A stretch of DNA of 64,000 nt. Origin: Collybia mongolica (taxonomy: Eukaryota; Basidiomycota; Agaricomycetes; Agaricales; Clitocybaceae). Positions 45,138-57,372 of this stretch are shown here, one piece after another; positions within the stretch are counted from its first letter, which is position 1; every line of letters begins with the position of its first letter. The notes under the pieces were generated by a model. The model saw only the letters and a list, made by a program, of their open reading frames with translations, had not been told where the DNA came from and ran no database searches. The stretch is from NCBI GenBank assembly GCA_013420905.1, contig JAAXNY010000010.1, positions 496,001 through 560,000 on the forward strand. Reading direction: 5' to 3'. The position numbers and the translations under genes are program-made.

Positions 45138-47282
45138 TCAGATCGATTCTAATACACAATCTACCACCGCGCATCGTTTCTCAGAAACGACGATTCGTAT
45201 GGCTTCTGCAATAGCAGTCTCGAGCTCTTCCTTCCCACTATCAGCAGATACTCCAACACGTTTCCCCCACGCCCACCCTGCAGATGCTGCGACGGCGATT
45301 TGGGCGAAATCGGGACAATCAGGCCCAAAACCAACTGAGAGTTTGTTGCCTGATGCTTGGCTCCCAAACCCGGAAGGATGTACACCAAGCATCGAGAGTT
45401 TAGGAGACTGCGATTATATAAGATACAATCAAGATGTAACAACAAGAAATATTTACCTTCCATCCTCCATTGTTGAGCACAACGGTGAGGAACGGCTAGG
45501 TTGTTAAACATGTAAACTCCCAGAAACGAGAAACAAAGACGCATATATTTACCGTATTATACCGCCTTGCCATCCAGTACGCCGAGCTCGGGACACCGAA
45601 CAAGAATGACCCATCGCCAACGATTGCTACCACAAGCTCGTAACCTTTTCCATGCTCTGCACCGGCGATTTCACCACCTATATGCGCACCAACAGCTGCA
45701 CCGAGGGCCCAGCCCAATGAGGACCCTCCGGAGGTCAACAGACTGCCGGGGACTTCTGGTCGCATGTGGGACCAGACTTTGGGGTGGTTGCTGATGCCCT
45801 CGTTTAGGACGAGCGTTTCCAGACCGTGGTTGGGCGTGTGGGCGCGGATCGCCCGGCGAAGTACACCCAGCACGTTTGGGACGGTGATATACGCGACTGG
45901 ACCTGTAGATGGACCTGTTGTGTCCGGGTATGCGTTCTCCGCCTCGTCGAGCGCCCGTGTCATGGCCTGATGCTGTGCTGCCAACAACTGCCCGCGCGCT
46001 TTCAGCGCGTGCCCCCCGAGGATGGGTTCGCCGACGGCGCTGCCTTGCTCGTCGATCTTGCGTATCGACTCCATGATCTGGCCGAGTGCGAGCTCCGAGT
46101 CTGCGCGGCAGACTAGCTCCGCGGCGAAGTGCCAGAGACCGACGTTGGTTTTCAGTGGGTTGCCGGAGTCGACGACGAAGACGCGCGCGGAGTCGGCGGG
46201 ACGGTCGTTCGCGGGGATCCAGGGTAGGTCGCAGTCGATTACGATGATGACGTCGGCTGTGGCGAGGTGCTGGGTGTGCGTGCGCGGGGCGAGGAAGGAG
46301 ACGCCGGCGTTGTAGGGGTGGGAGAAGGGGACATTTACTGCGTTGGGGCACGCGACGGAGATGGGGACGGCGAGGAGGGTGGAGAGTGCGACGAGGCTGG
46401 AGACGGAGTGGGGGTTCCGTCCGAGGAAGGAGGTGATGATGAGGGGTGCGCGCGCGGCGAGGAGGGCGGATGCGATGCGGGTGGAGGCTGTGGGGGAGAG
46501 CGCGGTTGGTTCGATGGGTGGCCATTTCTGGGAGTCTGTGGATGATTCCATGCGGGATTCGGGCATTTCCTCTTCCATTGCTTCGCGGCGCGCCCAGAGG
46601 TAGACGGGGCCCTTCGGATCGCTCGTGGCGCTGGAGTCGTGATATGAATTGATAGTTGATGTGCGATCCTAAGCCAAGGACGTACATTTGTAGAGAGCGC
46701 TGGACGATCTGGGCAGTGGTGGCCCCGCTGTTGATCTGGGCGGTGAACCGCATGTACTGTCGTACGATGGCGGATTGATCGGGTATGTCTTTTTTACAAT
46801 AGTGTCAGGATGCGATTCAGATCCGGGATGAGGTAAATGGACCTTGGAGCCACATAATCCATTCATTCCTGCTCCCTTTGTGTTCTCTCGCTTGACTAAA
46901 CGGCGAAGCGCCCGCGTAGATCAGGACCGGAGTCCGGCTCCGGTCGACGTTGTGGATCGCCCCTGCCATTGCCTGCCAACTAAATTTGAATCCGAAGAGT
47001 ACGCAAGACGTTCAGCTAAGGCTTTACCTGGGTCCCGACATCGACATGGACGATGACTGCTGCAGGCTTCCCAGTGACCTGTGCGTACCCCTGAGCAGCA
47101 CTCAAAGCCACCATCTCGTTCGGACAGATCACTATCTCGGGCTTTGTGCTCCCATCTCCTTGAATCCGCTGGCGCTCGAGGTCCTCCAGCAGGGCCGGGT
47201 GGTCGGACCCCCAGTTGACGAAGGCGTGGGTGATACCGGCGTCCGCGAGCGTTTTGAGGAAAATGGAGGATGCGGTGTACAT
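45138..47282 (-). CDS. thiamine diphosphate-dependent enzyme, acetolactate synthase / benzoylformate decarboxylase-like
   Basis: ThDP enzyme of the acetohydroxyacid synthase/pyruvate decarboxylase fold. Exon 1 (47282-47028) starts MYTASSIFLKTLADAGITHAF and contains EIVICPNEMVALSAAQGYAQV, with the catalytic Glu that activates ThDP, and VHVDVGTQ. The chain continues AMAGAIHNVDRSRTPVLIYAG, GSRNEWIMWLQDIPDQ, then the central domain from about 46600 (IASALLAARAPLIITSFLG). The ThDP-binding motif is IVGDGSFLFG followed by LTVVLNNGGWK (GDGS-x-NN), and the end is EKRCAVVDCVLESI with stop at 45138. At least six introns. The specific reaction is not clear: fungal members are often annotated as acetolactate-synthase-like but lie outside the mitochondrial ILV2 group, and no targeting peptide is seen. 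Divergent from the F-box gene at 47687. Confidence 0.85.
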
Positions 47283-47686
47283 CGCTGCGTTGGCGGGGTG
47301 GTGGGTGGTATGGGGTGGATTGCCTGGTAGAATTGTATTTGCGTGGAAGTTTTTATGTATTCGTGGTCAGCTGGCCCCTGTCTATTACATATCCGGCCAA
47401 TGGCACACCGCCCATAGTGTGGAGAATAGTGAGAGCCTCTGAGAGATTTCGTCCCCTCTGAGGCAAGGCTTGGTTTGTTCCACACGTAGCATGATTGCGT
47501 TGAAGGGTCCGAGCAATAATAATTGAGGGCTGCTGGTGATATCTGTATGTGGTTCAATAAGATTAGTTGATGACCAGAAAGACGTTGAAAAAGGCAATTT
47601 GTGAATGTGTGGTTGCCACACATCAAGCATGTGGTCAATTCAATCCGCTTCTCTTCGACCACACCATCTTCACACATACTGTATAA
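47283..47686. promoter_or_regulatory. bidirectional promoter region (ThDP enzyme / F-box gene)
   Basis: About 400 bp between two divergent start codons. A TATA-like ctgtataaATGG overlaps the F-box gene start. No coding sequence supported. Confidence 0.45.
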
Positions 47687-49302
47687 ATGGAACAATCCTT
47701 ATTGTGGGATACAATCCCATTTGATGTCTTGTTTGAGATAACAGCTCGTTTGGATTTGGCCGATGTTCTCTCCTTCCTGTCGGTATGTTTTTGCCACTCA
47801 TCGCACTTAACGTCAAAAGTAAATCCAAACGATCCCGCCTGCCCTGACTAGGTATGTTCTTCTTTCCGGAAACTCACAGCATCTCGGCACCTGTGGATCG
47901 ATGTACTGGATCGGACGCAAAAGCATCGGCAGCTGGCGTGCCCTGTCGGGGTGGACATCACAACGCTCGGAATCGATCAGCTGCAGCGGATCGCCTACCT
48001 GACACACCGAGTCAGAAACAACTGGAACAGGCAGACCCCCCGTATCGTTGGCGCTACGAAATCTGTACCATATGTTCACCGCTCTGAAGTCGAACCTGCT
48101 GCTATTCTGGTTGCTATTCCAGGGACGTCTCTGGTGGTTCTCTACACTCAAGAGAGTACTGAAAGATTGGTTTGCTGTGATATGGAGAGCACATCGCCGA
48201 ACCCCCGGGTTAGTATGCATATTGGCACGATCAGCCGTCGAGCGCATTACGATGAGTTTGGAAGGCATCTGATTGCGTTGGTGACTAGAGGTAATCGGTG
48301 AGCGCACTTCCTTGGCCTGATTGAACTGTCTTCATCTCTTATTGACTCAGGATTGCCTTACGAGTTGTTGCTGTGACCTATGGCGGAAAGGCGACACTAG
48401 AGATGGAAGAGCTTTTTTCAACATCATTGGACGTTCCGTGTAGAGCATTGTTTATTTGCAGAGACGTGATTGGTGTCGTCCCGTTTGCGATTGACGACTC
48501 TGCTCTTTTTTCTATCCGTGCCTTCAACTATAACACGGGGACAGCCGTCAACATTTCTGTAGACTTAGGGTATCGAATCGTGAGTCCCTCGTCTAGTGGC
48601 TTTTCTTTCCGATTTGAAGGCTCTTCACTGTAGTATAATACGTCCCACGTCTTTTGCTCCGTCTTTGACGACACACCATATGTCATCACAGTAGAGGACA
48701 AGGATTATTGTATCCACAAACTCCCTTGGAAGCTTCTCCCCCATGGCGCAGGACTCAATTCCAATTCCGAAGTTGAAGACGGCGGGTCTGTGCAAGGCAG
48801 CCTTGCGCTTGTGGCCGAAATAAGCCGCGCAGGGGTGGAAGACTCGTTCTACGTCGAAACCGCAGAACTGAGATGGTCTCCACGAGGTCTGCACGGAATC
48901 TTCGTCCAGTATACTTCTAGTTATACGGATACCACCTGCACGCTCGTGCGCTCGTGGCCTCGGGACGCTCCGCCCTCACACAACGAAATGATAATGGACG
49001 GGAGGGTCTCTTCTTATAGCCAGAGCCGGGTCTCCCCATGGCTCGTCGCCTCGTCCCCTTCCGGCACCTACTCGGCCGCTATCATTAATTGTAGCGAAGT
49101 GGAGGAAACCTCCAGTGGGGCCTGCAGTGGCCTTCGCCTCCTGGAGTATCTGCGAGACCCCCCTGGGGTCCAGTGTCGTCAGCTCACCTTGCCATTCTAC
49201 ATCGACCTTGACCAGATCTATGCCATTGCTATCGACGAGAGGTGTGGAGTGATCTACATCTCCCATGTTCTCGGACATCTCTTTGCCATTCCGTATGCTT
49301 AA
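47687..49302 (+). CDS. F-box protein with beta-rich C-terminal domain, copy 1
   Basis: Four exons (47687-47782, 47852-48297, 48351-48579, 48634-49302) give 479 aa. The N-terminus MEQSLLWDTIPFDVLFEITAR and LADVLSFLSVCSSFRKLTASRHLW is a good F-box, so Skp1 binding is expected. The rest is a strand-rich region typical of the F-box/WD-like families of Agaricomycetes (RIVGATKSVPYVHR, AILVAIPGTSLVVLYT, CRALFICRDVIGVV, VSPWLVASSPSG, YAIAIDERCGVIYISHVLG), probably a propeller. No canonical WD dipeptides. Target unknown. It ends tail-to-tail with an S10 peptidase relic, and the same arrangement is repeated at 51.3-55 kb. Confidence 0.85.
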
Positions 49303-49369
49303 TCACGGTCATTCCTTGAAGAGTACACCAACTACCCGTATAATCCCGTTTCTCGTAATCTATTGGCCG

Positions 49370-50596
49370 TCAACCCCACAATGTAGGGGTCAAGGTCTCA
49401 CTCTGACCCGACATGATCTGGTTAAACATCTGCGCTGCTGCTTCGCCAATCTCAAGAGTTCCGTACTAGGGTCCAATACTTAGCGTAGGTGAATAGGTAA
49501 TAACTCTGAGCAACATACTTTATATGCCGGCACTGCGTGGCCGGCTCTGTAGATACATATACGCATGTAGGAGAATGTGCCGGCGTTTTTGAATTGACCT
49601 GCTTTTTGTCCGGCTATAATATAGCACTTGAGTCTCTGCTGGCGATATGGCTTGGTGAACTTTGTCTGGAGGGGCTGGATCTGTCGAAATCTATGTCAAT
49701 CAGTGTCAGGAGAGGGCGGCAACTACTGACCATAGCTTCGGTACCCTTGAGATAGGCGGTATAATCCTGGAAAAGGAATTGAAATTGAGGCCACTTTGGC
49801 GGGAAAGGCCAAAGTGGATATGTGAACGTACAGCATCACCGGCCTAAAGGATGCTTTGGACGTTCAACTTCGGTACAAACATCCATCACAGAAGACATCG
49901 TACACACCCCAGCACCGAATGACCTTCTGGCGGCTTGACGTGACGTCTCAACCTTGAGGTCCCCGTGAGAGCAACCCACCCTATTGGTTGGTCAATGTAC
50001 AAGGTATTCGCCTCGTTGTTCCAGAAGAACGGGTTGTGCGTGGCTGAGGAGCTGTCGTTGGTGATATGGCATGGGCCGTGATCTTGAAACAACCCAACCA
50101 TGCTAGAACCTTTCTAGCTACTCAGCGAACATGAATATTGACATGTGCGTGTCTGTGTGAGGTATTGGAACGGACCCCTCTGTTGAACCAGAGTGCCAAG
50201 GGCGCGGTGGCAGGATCCTTGCGCGATTTGAAGAAACAAAAACTAAAATAACAATATCTTCTAAAGTGTGTTCAGTGCCGAACTCACGAAAACGTGGGTT
50301 GTAGTACCCACCAGATGCTCTTCGTTGCAGTGAGGTCGCCATGTCCGGACGCTTGACTAACCTGGTGTGGTTCCTGGTGATCGAGCTATAAATTAAGATG
50401 TACAGTGCAAAATAACTGGGGAATATACTACCGCAGACTCCTGAGTTTTCAACGACGCAGAGCTTCCCTGTGTACTAGTGACTGCGACTTGGGGGGGGGG
50501 ACCTGTATTGTTATCTGCATGCCCAGGTAAAGGACCCCCAATCACGCTAGTGACCCGGAGAGCGGCGAGAAAGGATAGCAAGCGGCAGAGAAACAT
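49370..50596 (-). pseudogene. S10 serine carboxypeptidase, internally deleted copy
   Basis: Starts like its neighbour (MFLCRLLSFLAALRVTSV signal peptide, at 50596) and keeps [17 protein letters not shown] and [13 protein letters not shown]. It then jumps within [11 protein letters not shown] directly to a segment matching the C-terminal third ([29 protein letters not shown] near 49400). The part with the catalytic Ser (ESYGG) and most of the middle is missing. The conserved NGG is altered to NRG. Frames are broken between segments. It is a decayed duplicate of the gene at 52826-55031. Confidence 0.75.
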
Positions 50597-51300
50597 AAAG
50601 ATGGGTTGTACAAACGGTACGGGTTCAAAAGAGCACTGGGAAGCATAATCTATGCCGGGGGGCTGCCAATCATTTAACTATTATCGGGCCTTTGCCTCTG
50701 TCGAATGTGGAAGTCATTGTGAAGAGACTAGCTGCTTGCGGTGGCACTTTCCATATAGTTTGGATGGCTGATGTCAGCTGAAGAGTATGCTGAAAAAACC
50801 CAGCATTAGCCTAGTGAGAAGTGCTGGTTCCGTGCATGATTGTCAATATTAATCGGCTGTTGGGTGGTGTTGCTCGCATCGGGAGGCGTTCGTGAATTCT
50901 GTCAGTCCCGGTCAAGACATTGGTGGGAGGGTGGCGTCGGATCGGTAAAAATGAAGTTACATGTTGGCTGTCAGATGTAGGTTGGCCTTACCATTGAAGG
51001 TGAAGGGCGAAATTCAGGTAAAATTGGATCAGAGTCAAGAAAGCGCTAAGAAAGGGTGCAATGAGAGAGTCGACGAGTAAACTCTTTTAGTATCGTTATT
51101 ATTTGAGCAGATTACGGGAGCCAGCAAAAACCAAATTGAAAACAAACCAGGGCTGGGTGAAGGAGTTCAGGATTCTTTTCTACTCCGACTGCGGCAATCA
51201 CCGCACAACTTTCTATGCATGTGGCGAAACAGGCCCAACCCTGAACTGAAGTCATCGCAAGTTCGATCTGTATTATTCCTTTCAAACCTTCTGACTTAAT
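50597..51300. other. spacer between duplicated modules
   Basis: About 700 bp, no gene seen. The position corresponds to the F-box gene promoter and first exon in the other module copy, but no F-box exon could be found. Confidence 0.4.
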
Positions 51301-52709
51301 AAAACTCTCAGATTTACGGTATCTTTGGATCAACTTGCTGGGAAGAACGCAAAATCATCGACCATTGGCATGCCATGTGATGCTAGATGTCAACAACTCT
51401 CGATATCAATAACCTACAACGTATATCCCACATAACACTTCGAGTCCAGAAAACCTGGAACCTGGAGGAACCCCGTATTCTTGGTGCCGTGAGATCTGTA
51501 CCTTACTACATGGATGCTTCTGAAGACGAATCTGCTACGATACTGACAGCCATTCCGGGGACTTCCTTGGTACTTCTCTACACACATAAAATTCCCCAGA
51601 GATTGATTTGTTGCGCTATGACAAACGCGTTGACAAATCCCCAGGCTAGCATCTATGTTGGAAAGGTTTCTTGTCGAGCACATTACGACAACTTTAGACA
51701 ACATCTCATAGCACTGACGGTTACGGACGATCAGTGGGTCCCCTTCTTCGTATTTCCAGAGGACCCCCATTTCTAAGTATCTTAGGTTTATTGACACGTT
51801 GCATGTGTATGCCCTGATCTACGACGAGGGAGAAACCCCCCAGTTCCATCAGGTCTTCCTTGTATCTTTGGGTTATATATGTAGAGCATTATTCATTTGC
51901 AAAGATATGGTCGGAATTTTCCCATGCAGAGAAGGGAGATCCGCACTATTGTCAATTCAGAATTTCAACTATCACACAATGGTATGCAATAAGCTTTCAT
52001 TTTGGGTATCAAGTCGTAAGTCCCTGGTTTTCTGGCGCTCTCGCGTGCAACTGAACTTTATGTTCTCTTTTCAGCAAGGTTCTTCGACATATCTTTCGTG
52101 TTCCGTTTGTGATGAGAAGTCTTTTGTCATCACTCTGGAGAGTGAGGTGTACAGGATCCACCAAATTCCTAGAACTCTTGGCACCTGGCGACGGTCTCAC
52201 TGTGGAAGGTGGATGCATCACGGTCAATCTCCCTATCATTGCGGAAATGAGTCGCGATAGAATCGAAGGTCGCGTTTCACAGAATTAGTCCGCCTGGACC
52301 GGTCTCCACAAGATCTACATGCGATTCTTTGATCCGGCACAGTAATCATTACGTAGATACCACCTCTACAATTGTGCGTTGGTGGCCCGGACATCCTCCA
52401 CTCCCCCTCCCCAAACATGAAATGACTCTGCATGGGAAGGCATCTTCTTACAACCATGGTACTCCTTGGCTTGTCGCTTCGTCCCCCTCTGGAGCATGCG
52501 ACGAACTAGAGGAGATATCAAGCGGGCCGTGCAGTGGCCTGCGCCTTTGGCAGTATTCGCAGGATCCATCTGGAATATACCTTCGTCAGGTTACACTACC
52601 ATCGTATATCGAACTAGACCAGATCTATGATATTGCAATAGACGAGAGGTGTGGCGTAATTTTTATATCCCATGATTTCGGATACGTCTTCGCCATTCCT
52701 TATGCTTAA
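51300..52709 (+). pseudogene. F-box/propeller protein copy 2, decayed
   Basis: Clearly homologous to 47687-49302: RYLWINLLGRTQNHRPLAC, ILGAVRSVPYYMD, AILTAIPGTSLVLLYT-like, ICRALFICKDMVGIF, GTPWLVASSPSG, and QIYDIAIDERCGVIFISHDFG with the same stop context (FAIPYA). It lacks the F-box exon. There is a one-base shift near 51389 (after HVMLDV), another near 51985 (before ISFHFGYQV), another near 52163, and a stop cluster near 52287-52345. Introns corresponding to those of copy 1 are recognisable. With four disruptions it cannot make the full protein. Confidence 0.8.
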
Positions 52710-52825
52710 TCATCTTAATTGCTGGTGTGGCTCGCCACACAAGCAGCATCAGGTTGTCAAGATACGTTGACCAAACGTACAACACCCTATAGTGTATATA
52801 CATTTAACTACTTGTTTCTGACACT

Positions 52826-55031
52826 TTAAGTAGAGGTCAGGGACTGGTTTGCCATGATCTGGTTAAACATTTGTGCTGCTGCTTGACCAATTTTGAGATT
52901 TCCAAACTAAAAGGCGGATCAGACGGGTTGGATAGGAGACATATTTGAATCACATACTGTATATGCGGGTACCTCGTGACCTGCTCCAAATATACGGACG
53001 TAGGAAAATGTCCCCGCATTCTTAAATTGACCTGTGGTTTGTCCCGCAACAGTGTATGGCGCAAATGTTTGCTGGTGATATGTGCTAGTGAATTTTGTGT
53101 TGAGGGCGTCGACCTAGCGGATCGGACATTCGTTAGACATATGAGGAAACGAAGCCGTGAAAAATATCATCAACCATGGCCTCGACACCATTGAAATTTA
53201 GGATATAATCCTGGGAAAGCCAGTCAATTAGAGTTTGTTCTCTCAGCGTAAAATCAACTCAGACATACAGCGTCACCATCAAATACAATCGTTCTGACCT
53301 TCAACGAGGAAGATTGAAACGGAATTTAGTTGGTGCAGAAGCGTGCAGTAAGATAGGTACGCACCCCAGCATTGATAACAGTTTCTAAGTCTGGTCTGGA
53401 GTTTCGCATCCAATCGCCTACAAAGAGTCAGTCTATCGGTCGAATTGCGTGGCATGATTTAAACAAACCAGTGGCTGCAAAGTTACTGTAAACTCCCCGG
53501 TTCGAAAATTCCCATGTCGCTTCTGCACCGATTTTCGAAGCCACCGAGTTCAGGTAGTCCGTGATGTCAGGTGGATATGGATCGGGGTTCCTTGTCGGGA
53601 CATAGTACACCTATTATTCATAACTTTGAGGTGCGAAACAGGATAAAGTGAATCTAATTACGTCAAAGTCACCCGCAAGTGGTGAGAGGATGTTGTTGTT
53701 GCAGAAACTCTGCGCTTTTGAGCAGACTGAGTTGGAACCGCCGTTGTTGCAAGACGTAATCTGGTTCAGTGGACATAAGGGCGCGTTACTTGCGGTTGTT
53801 TCGAATAATTACCTGAGTGCGACATCCCGTTGATGATGTCCAGGAAGCATTCGCGCGGGATATCACAGAAGATGAAACCAAAGGGTGGTAAGGGTTTTTT
53901 GCTGCATAAGCGATATAACCTGGATATTGTAACAAAGGGTCCTAGGGAGTGTGGTGCTAATTAATTTCGGTATCTGTGCCAGCTTTGAATCTGTCATACC
54001 GTTAGTCCATCGCCAACCCCGAGGACCTTGAGGTTCAAGGTCAAGCCAGACACCGTTCCAGCCGCGATCGCCGCATTTTGTGCTAGGAAATGGCTTTCGT
54101 AGTTTCCGGATTGAGTAACATACGATAGACCCTGCTCGATGAAACCACTACTCACGCAGCAAATGTTGGCCCGTAGTGACCTCCGTACCTAACAGGTATG
54201 TTTTGTTCAATCGCGGAGTTGCGGTCATCAAGGGTCGAGACTCACGACTCAGTCCAGATCGCCAAATCGTGTTTCTGGTACTTGGCGAACCTGGAATCTT
54301 TGAAGAATATCTGCATGAACGACCAAACATCTGCAGCGGCTTGTTGCGAAGTTCCAACTTTAAGATCTCCATGGGAGAAGCCCACTCCGACTGGCTGATC
54401 AATATACAAGACATTTGCCTCGTTGTTCCAAGAGAATGGGTTGTGGGTGACCGAAGAACTGTCATTGGTGATGCGGCAAGGGCCATGCTCTTGAACCAAC
54501 CCTATCATGCTGGAACTCCCTGGCTACTCGACGGGAGCGTCAAGGTTAGTAGTGTGCGCCCATGCCTATAAATAATTAAACTGACCCCTCCATTAAACCA
54601 GAGCGCCAAGGGTGCAGTATCAGGGTTTTTGCGAGACTCAAAGAACCAGAACCTAGAATGTACCACATTGTGAACCCTTGATCTAATTGTTTACACGACT
54701 CGTAGGTACTCACCAAATACTCTCCGTCGCGGTGAGGTCGCCATATCCGGACGCTTGGTTGACACCTGGCGTTGTCTCTAGCAATACGTGGTGGTGGCAA
54801 ATTAATATCATATCGGGAATATATTTAAAATACATTACCACAGACTCCAGAATTCTCGACGACGCGCAACTTTCCGGGTGTGGTGGCTGCGACACGCAAA
54901 ACCTGAGGCTTTGCAAAGCTGGTATCACTCGGGACACCCCCTAGGACGCCGTCTACCACAGGTATCTGGCCCCCAAGAACCCGGGTGATTGAAATGGCAG
55001 CAAGAACAGGTAGGCAGGGATATAGAAACAT
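52826..55031 (-). CDS. serine carboxypeptidase (peptidase family S10), apparently intact
   Basis: Secreted carboxypeptidase Y-like enzyme removing C-terminal residues from peptides. Signal peptide [21 protein letters not shown]. Exons join to [80 protein letters not shown], and [14 protein letters not shown] with the catalytic Ser in ESYGG. Then [50 protein letters not shown] (catalytic Asp), [11 protein letters not shown] (catalytic His), and [16 protein letters not shown] at the end. About nine or ten introns, all with usable borders. The complete triad and oxyanion residues argue for a working gene, the only intact one of three copies here. Confidence 0.87.
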
Positions 55032-55299
55032 GCGGCTGGGTTACAGCGACAGCGCTGATGTGCACAAACTCCAGGAAGTTAGCTTTATATCAACGGCTTC
55101 CCATCGTTGATAATAATAGAACACGTTCATTTCCATCCGGACAAGGGCCCCCCTGATTTGGTCCGCAAGACAATCACTGGTTCTTCGTGGATGTGCCAGG
55201 TGGCACAATGTAATCGAAGTTACCATTCCATGTGAGCCTATTGGATGACGGGCAAACTTGCCCAATAATACAAGGCGATGTTAATTTTAGACATTAGTT

Positions 55300-56760
55300 G
55301 CCTCACGAGTGAATGTATGAAGATACTGATCACGTTGGTTGTTCGAACCCCCGGCCCGAGCTCTACAGCAGTGTTGCTTGTTTGAGTCTAGTGTTCCACA
55401 TATGACAGAAGGAAGGTTTGGGTGCAGGTGATCAATAAGAGAAACATGGATGGCACCTTGAAGTGAACCATGCTGACCCGAATTCCCCAAGAGTCACCTG
55501 GTGCGATTCTTTGCATACATGTAAGAGAACTTACCAAGAGTAGACGAGAGCTGAAGTTAATAGTTCTTGACTTCCATCACTGTCGGGCGGTGCCGTTGCT
55601 TGTTGATCATGCGTACAAAAACGAGTCACTATTCGGAACCACAAGATTAGCGCCCAGGAAATGGTTGACTCGGCCCTGGATGGTGGAGGTAAGTGTGTGT
55701 CCTTTTATGCAATAGCGGCGGCGTAGATTCTTATAAATAAGTAATAGTCATCGGGAAGGATGCGATAAAGCTGGTTGAGGGTTGGCGGGTACTTTTGCAT
55801 ATCGTAAGTCTAGCCATCAATTCTACAACGACAGTTGGCTGACGCTTACCTGGTTTTCTAATGGGATCGGTTCCCTAATACTGTGTGTTTTTTGCGTCTC
55901 CATATGGTGCATCCTGGAGCATGTACGACCTGATATATAAAGAGGTCATTCGAAAGTTTGACGAATGCAAAAAAGAGTAGATTTTGGTTTGCTCGATATT
56001 GGAATACCTGTAAGCACGTAACGAAATCATCAACTCCTGGCAAGAAGTTTCGTCAAGAGCTCTAGAAAAATGTAGAATTGGGCCAAAAACTCGTTATCTG
56101 GGGTCGCATAGTACTTACTTGGGCCTATTGGCATTAAGAGCCACGGCAGTTGGTTCAACTTGGGCATTTTCCTTGCCACAATCACTATGTTCTATCTGGA
56201 AACTAATTATGTCTGGGCAAGTACCGTGTATTTCTGTGGGAGCCGGTGTGCTAAGAAATCCGGCCAAAAAAGGTGCAGAGCCGTCTTTATCGCATTAAAA
56301 CATAGTGCCTAAGAGAATTTGAAATGTACAGTTCAGTAGGTCTTCTAGTTGGTAGGTCAAGTCATTTAAACTCCCCTGCGTAATAAACCAAGTCATGAGG
56401 GTGATTTTCCATTTCTGAGCTCCCCACGCGAACAGCCTGGCTCGACAGGCAAATTGTGAAATATAGACGCCTCATTGTTCCAAACGTATGCGTCGAGGGA
56501 TCCGGCACTGCTATTTAAACACAGCGGATGCCTTGCTCTTGCAAGGTGCAATCGGTGCCTTGAAACAATTCTTGCGTATGTTGCAGAACGGTGATTCATA
56601 AGTTTGTATGGCGTGGTGTCCGCGATATGCAGACGCCGAAATTCAGGGAAACGGGTTGCGTTATCGGCCTCATCGACAGTGGGCACCTAAGCTCGAAACA
56701 AACCAAGTAATTGAAGCAGGCAAAAAGGGACAAGAAATAACGGAAGCATGAAGCCGAAGC
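55300..56760 (-). pseudogene. third S10 carboxypeptidase relic
   Basis: Minus-strand remnants: a signal-peptide-like MLPLFLVPFCLLQLLG near 56750, then a stop. VWNNEASIFHNLPVEPGCSRGELRNG near 56415-56490 corresponds to [26 protein letters not shown] of the intact gene. Low-similarity patches continue to about 55.4 kb. Frames are heavily broken and the catalytic Ser motif is not found. The oldest-looking member of the array. Confidence 0.5.
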
Positions 56761-57372
56761 CCCTGGTGGTGAATATTAGGGTGCTGTGACGGTACCAAAC
56801 AATCCTAGTTCATGAGCGCTGAGAAAGAGCAAGGCTGTGTGCACCTCCCACATAGAGCGCAGACATCTGATTGGCGCCAACGTTAAAATCGCCTTATGAG
56901 TTGTCTTGCCACGTCCAGCTTTCTGTCGAGCGTTCGAACGGGGTATGGATTTAAAATTAACGACGATTAGATCTTCCTTCGCGCCGAGTCAGAATGCTTA
57001 CTGTAATGTGGAGTGGCCCTACGCCGTTTCGTGCAAGTTTCGTGGGACGCTCAAGGGACTTGTAGCCAATTAAAGGATCGAAGCCTGGATTCCACATGCA
57101 ACTTGCTCCATAACGTCTTGATAATCCGTATAATTTTTCTTACGAGTGAATGATCATACAAAGCATACTGTAAATGGACAGAAAAGTTTACAGAAGGTTA
57201 TGAATACGCGGTAAAAGTCCAAGGCTCATGAAGTTGGTTCATGCAAGCTTAAATAAGAAATAAGAGGGACTGGCACCAAACAACTACAAACTTTTCTTCT
57301 GTGAAAAGTTTTAGTGATTCTCAAATTTGAGTCTTCCTGGAGGCCTATCTAATTGAAGCTTGAGATCAGAAG
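56761..57372. other. intergenic
   Basis: About 610 bp, no gene seen; promoter of the CCDC137-like gene expected at its right end. Confidence 0.45.

Noticed and set aside
55340..55366. Second T-loop-like GTTCGAACCC
   Set aside because: The flanking CCGGCCC has no complementary 5' partner upstream within tRNA length.
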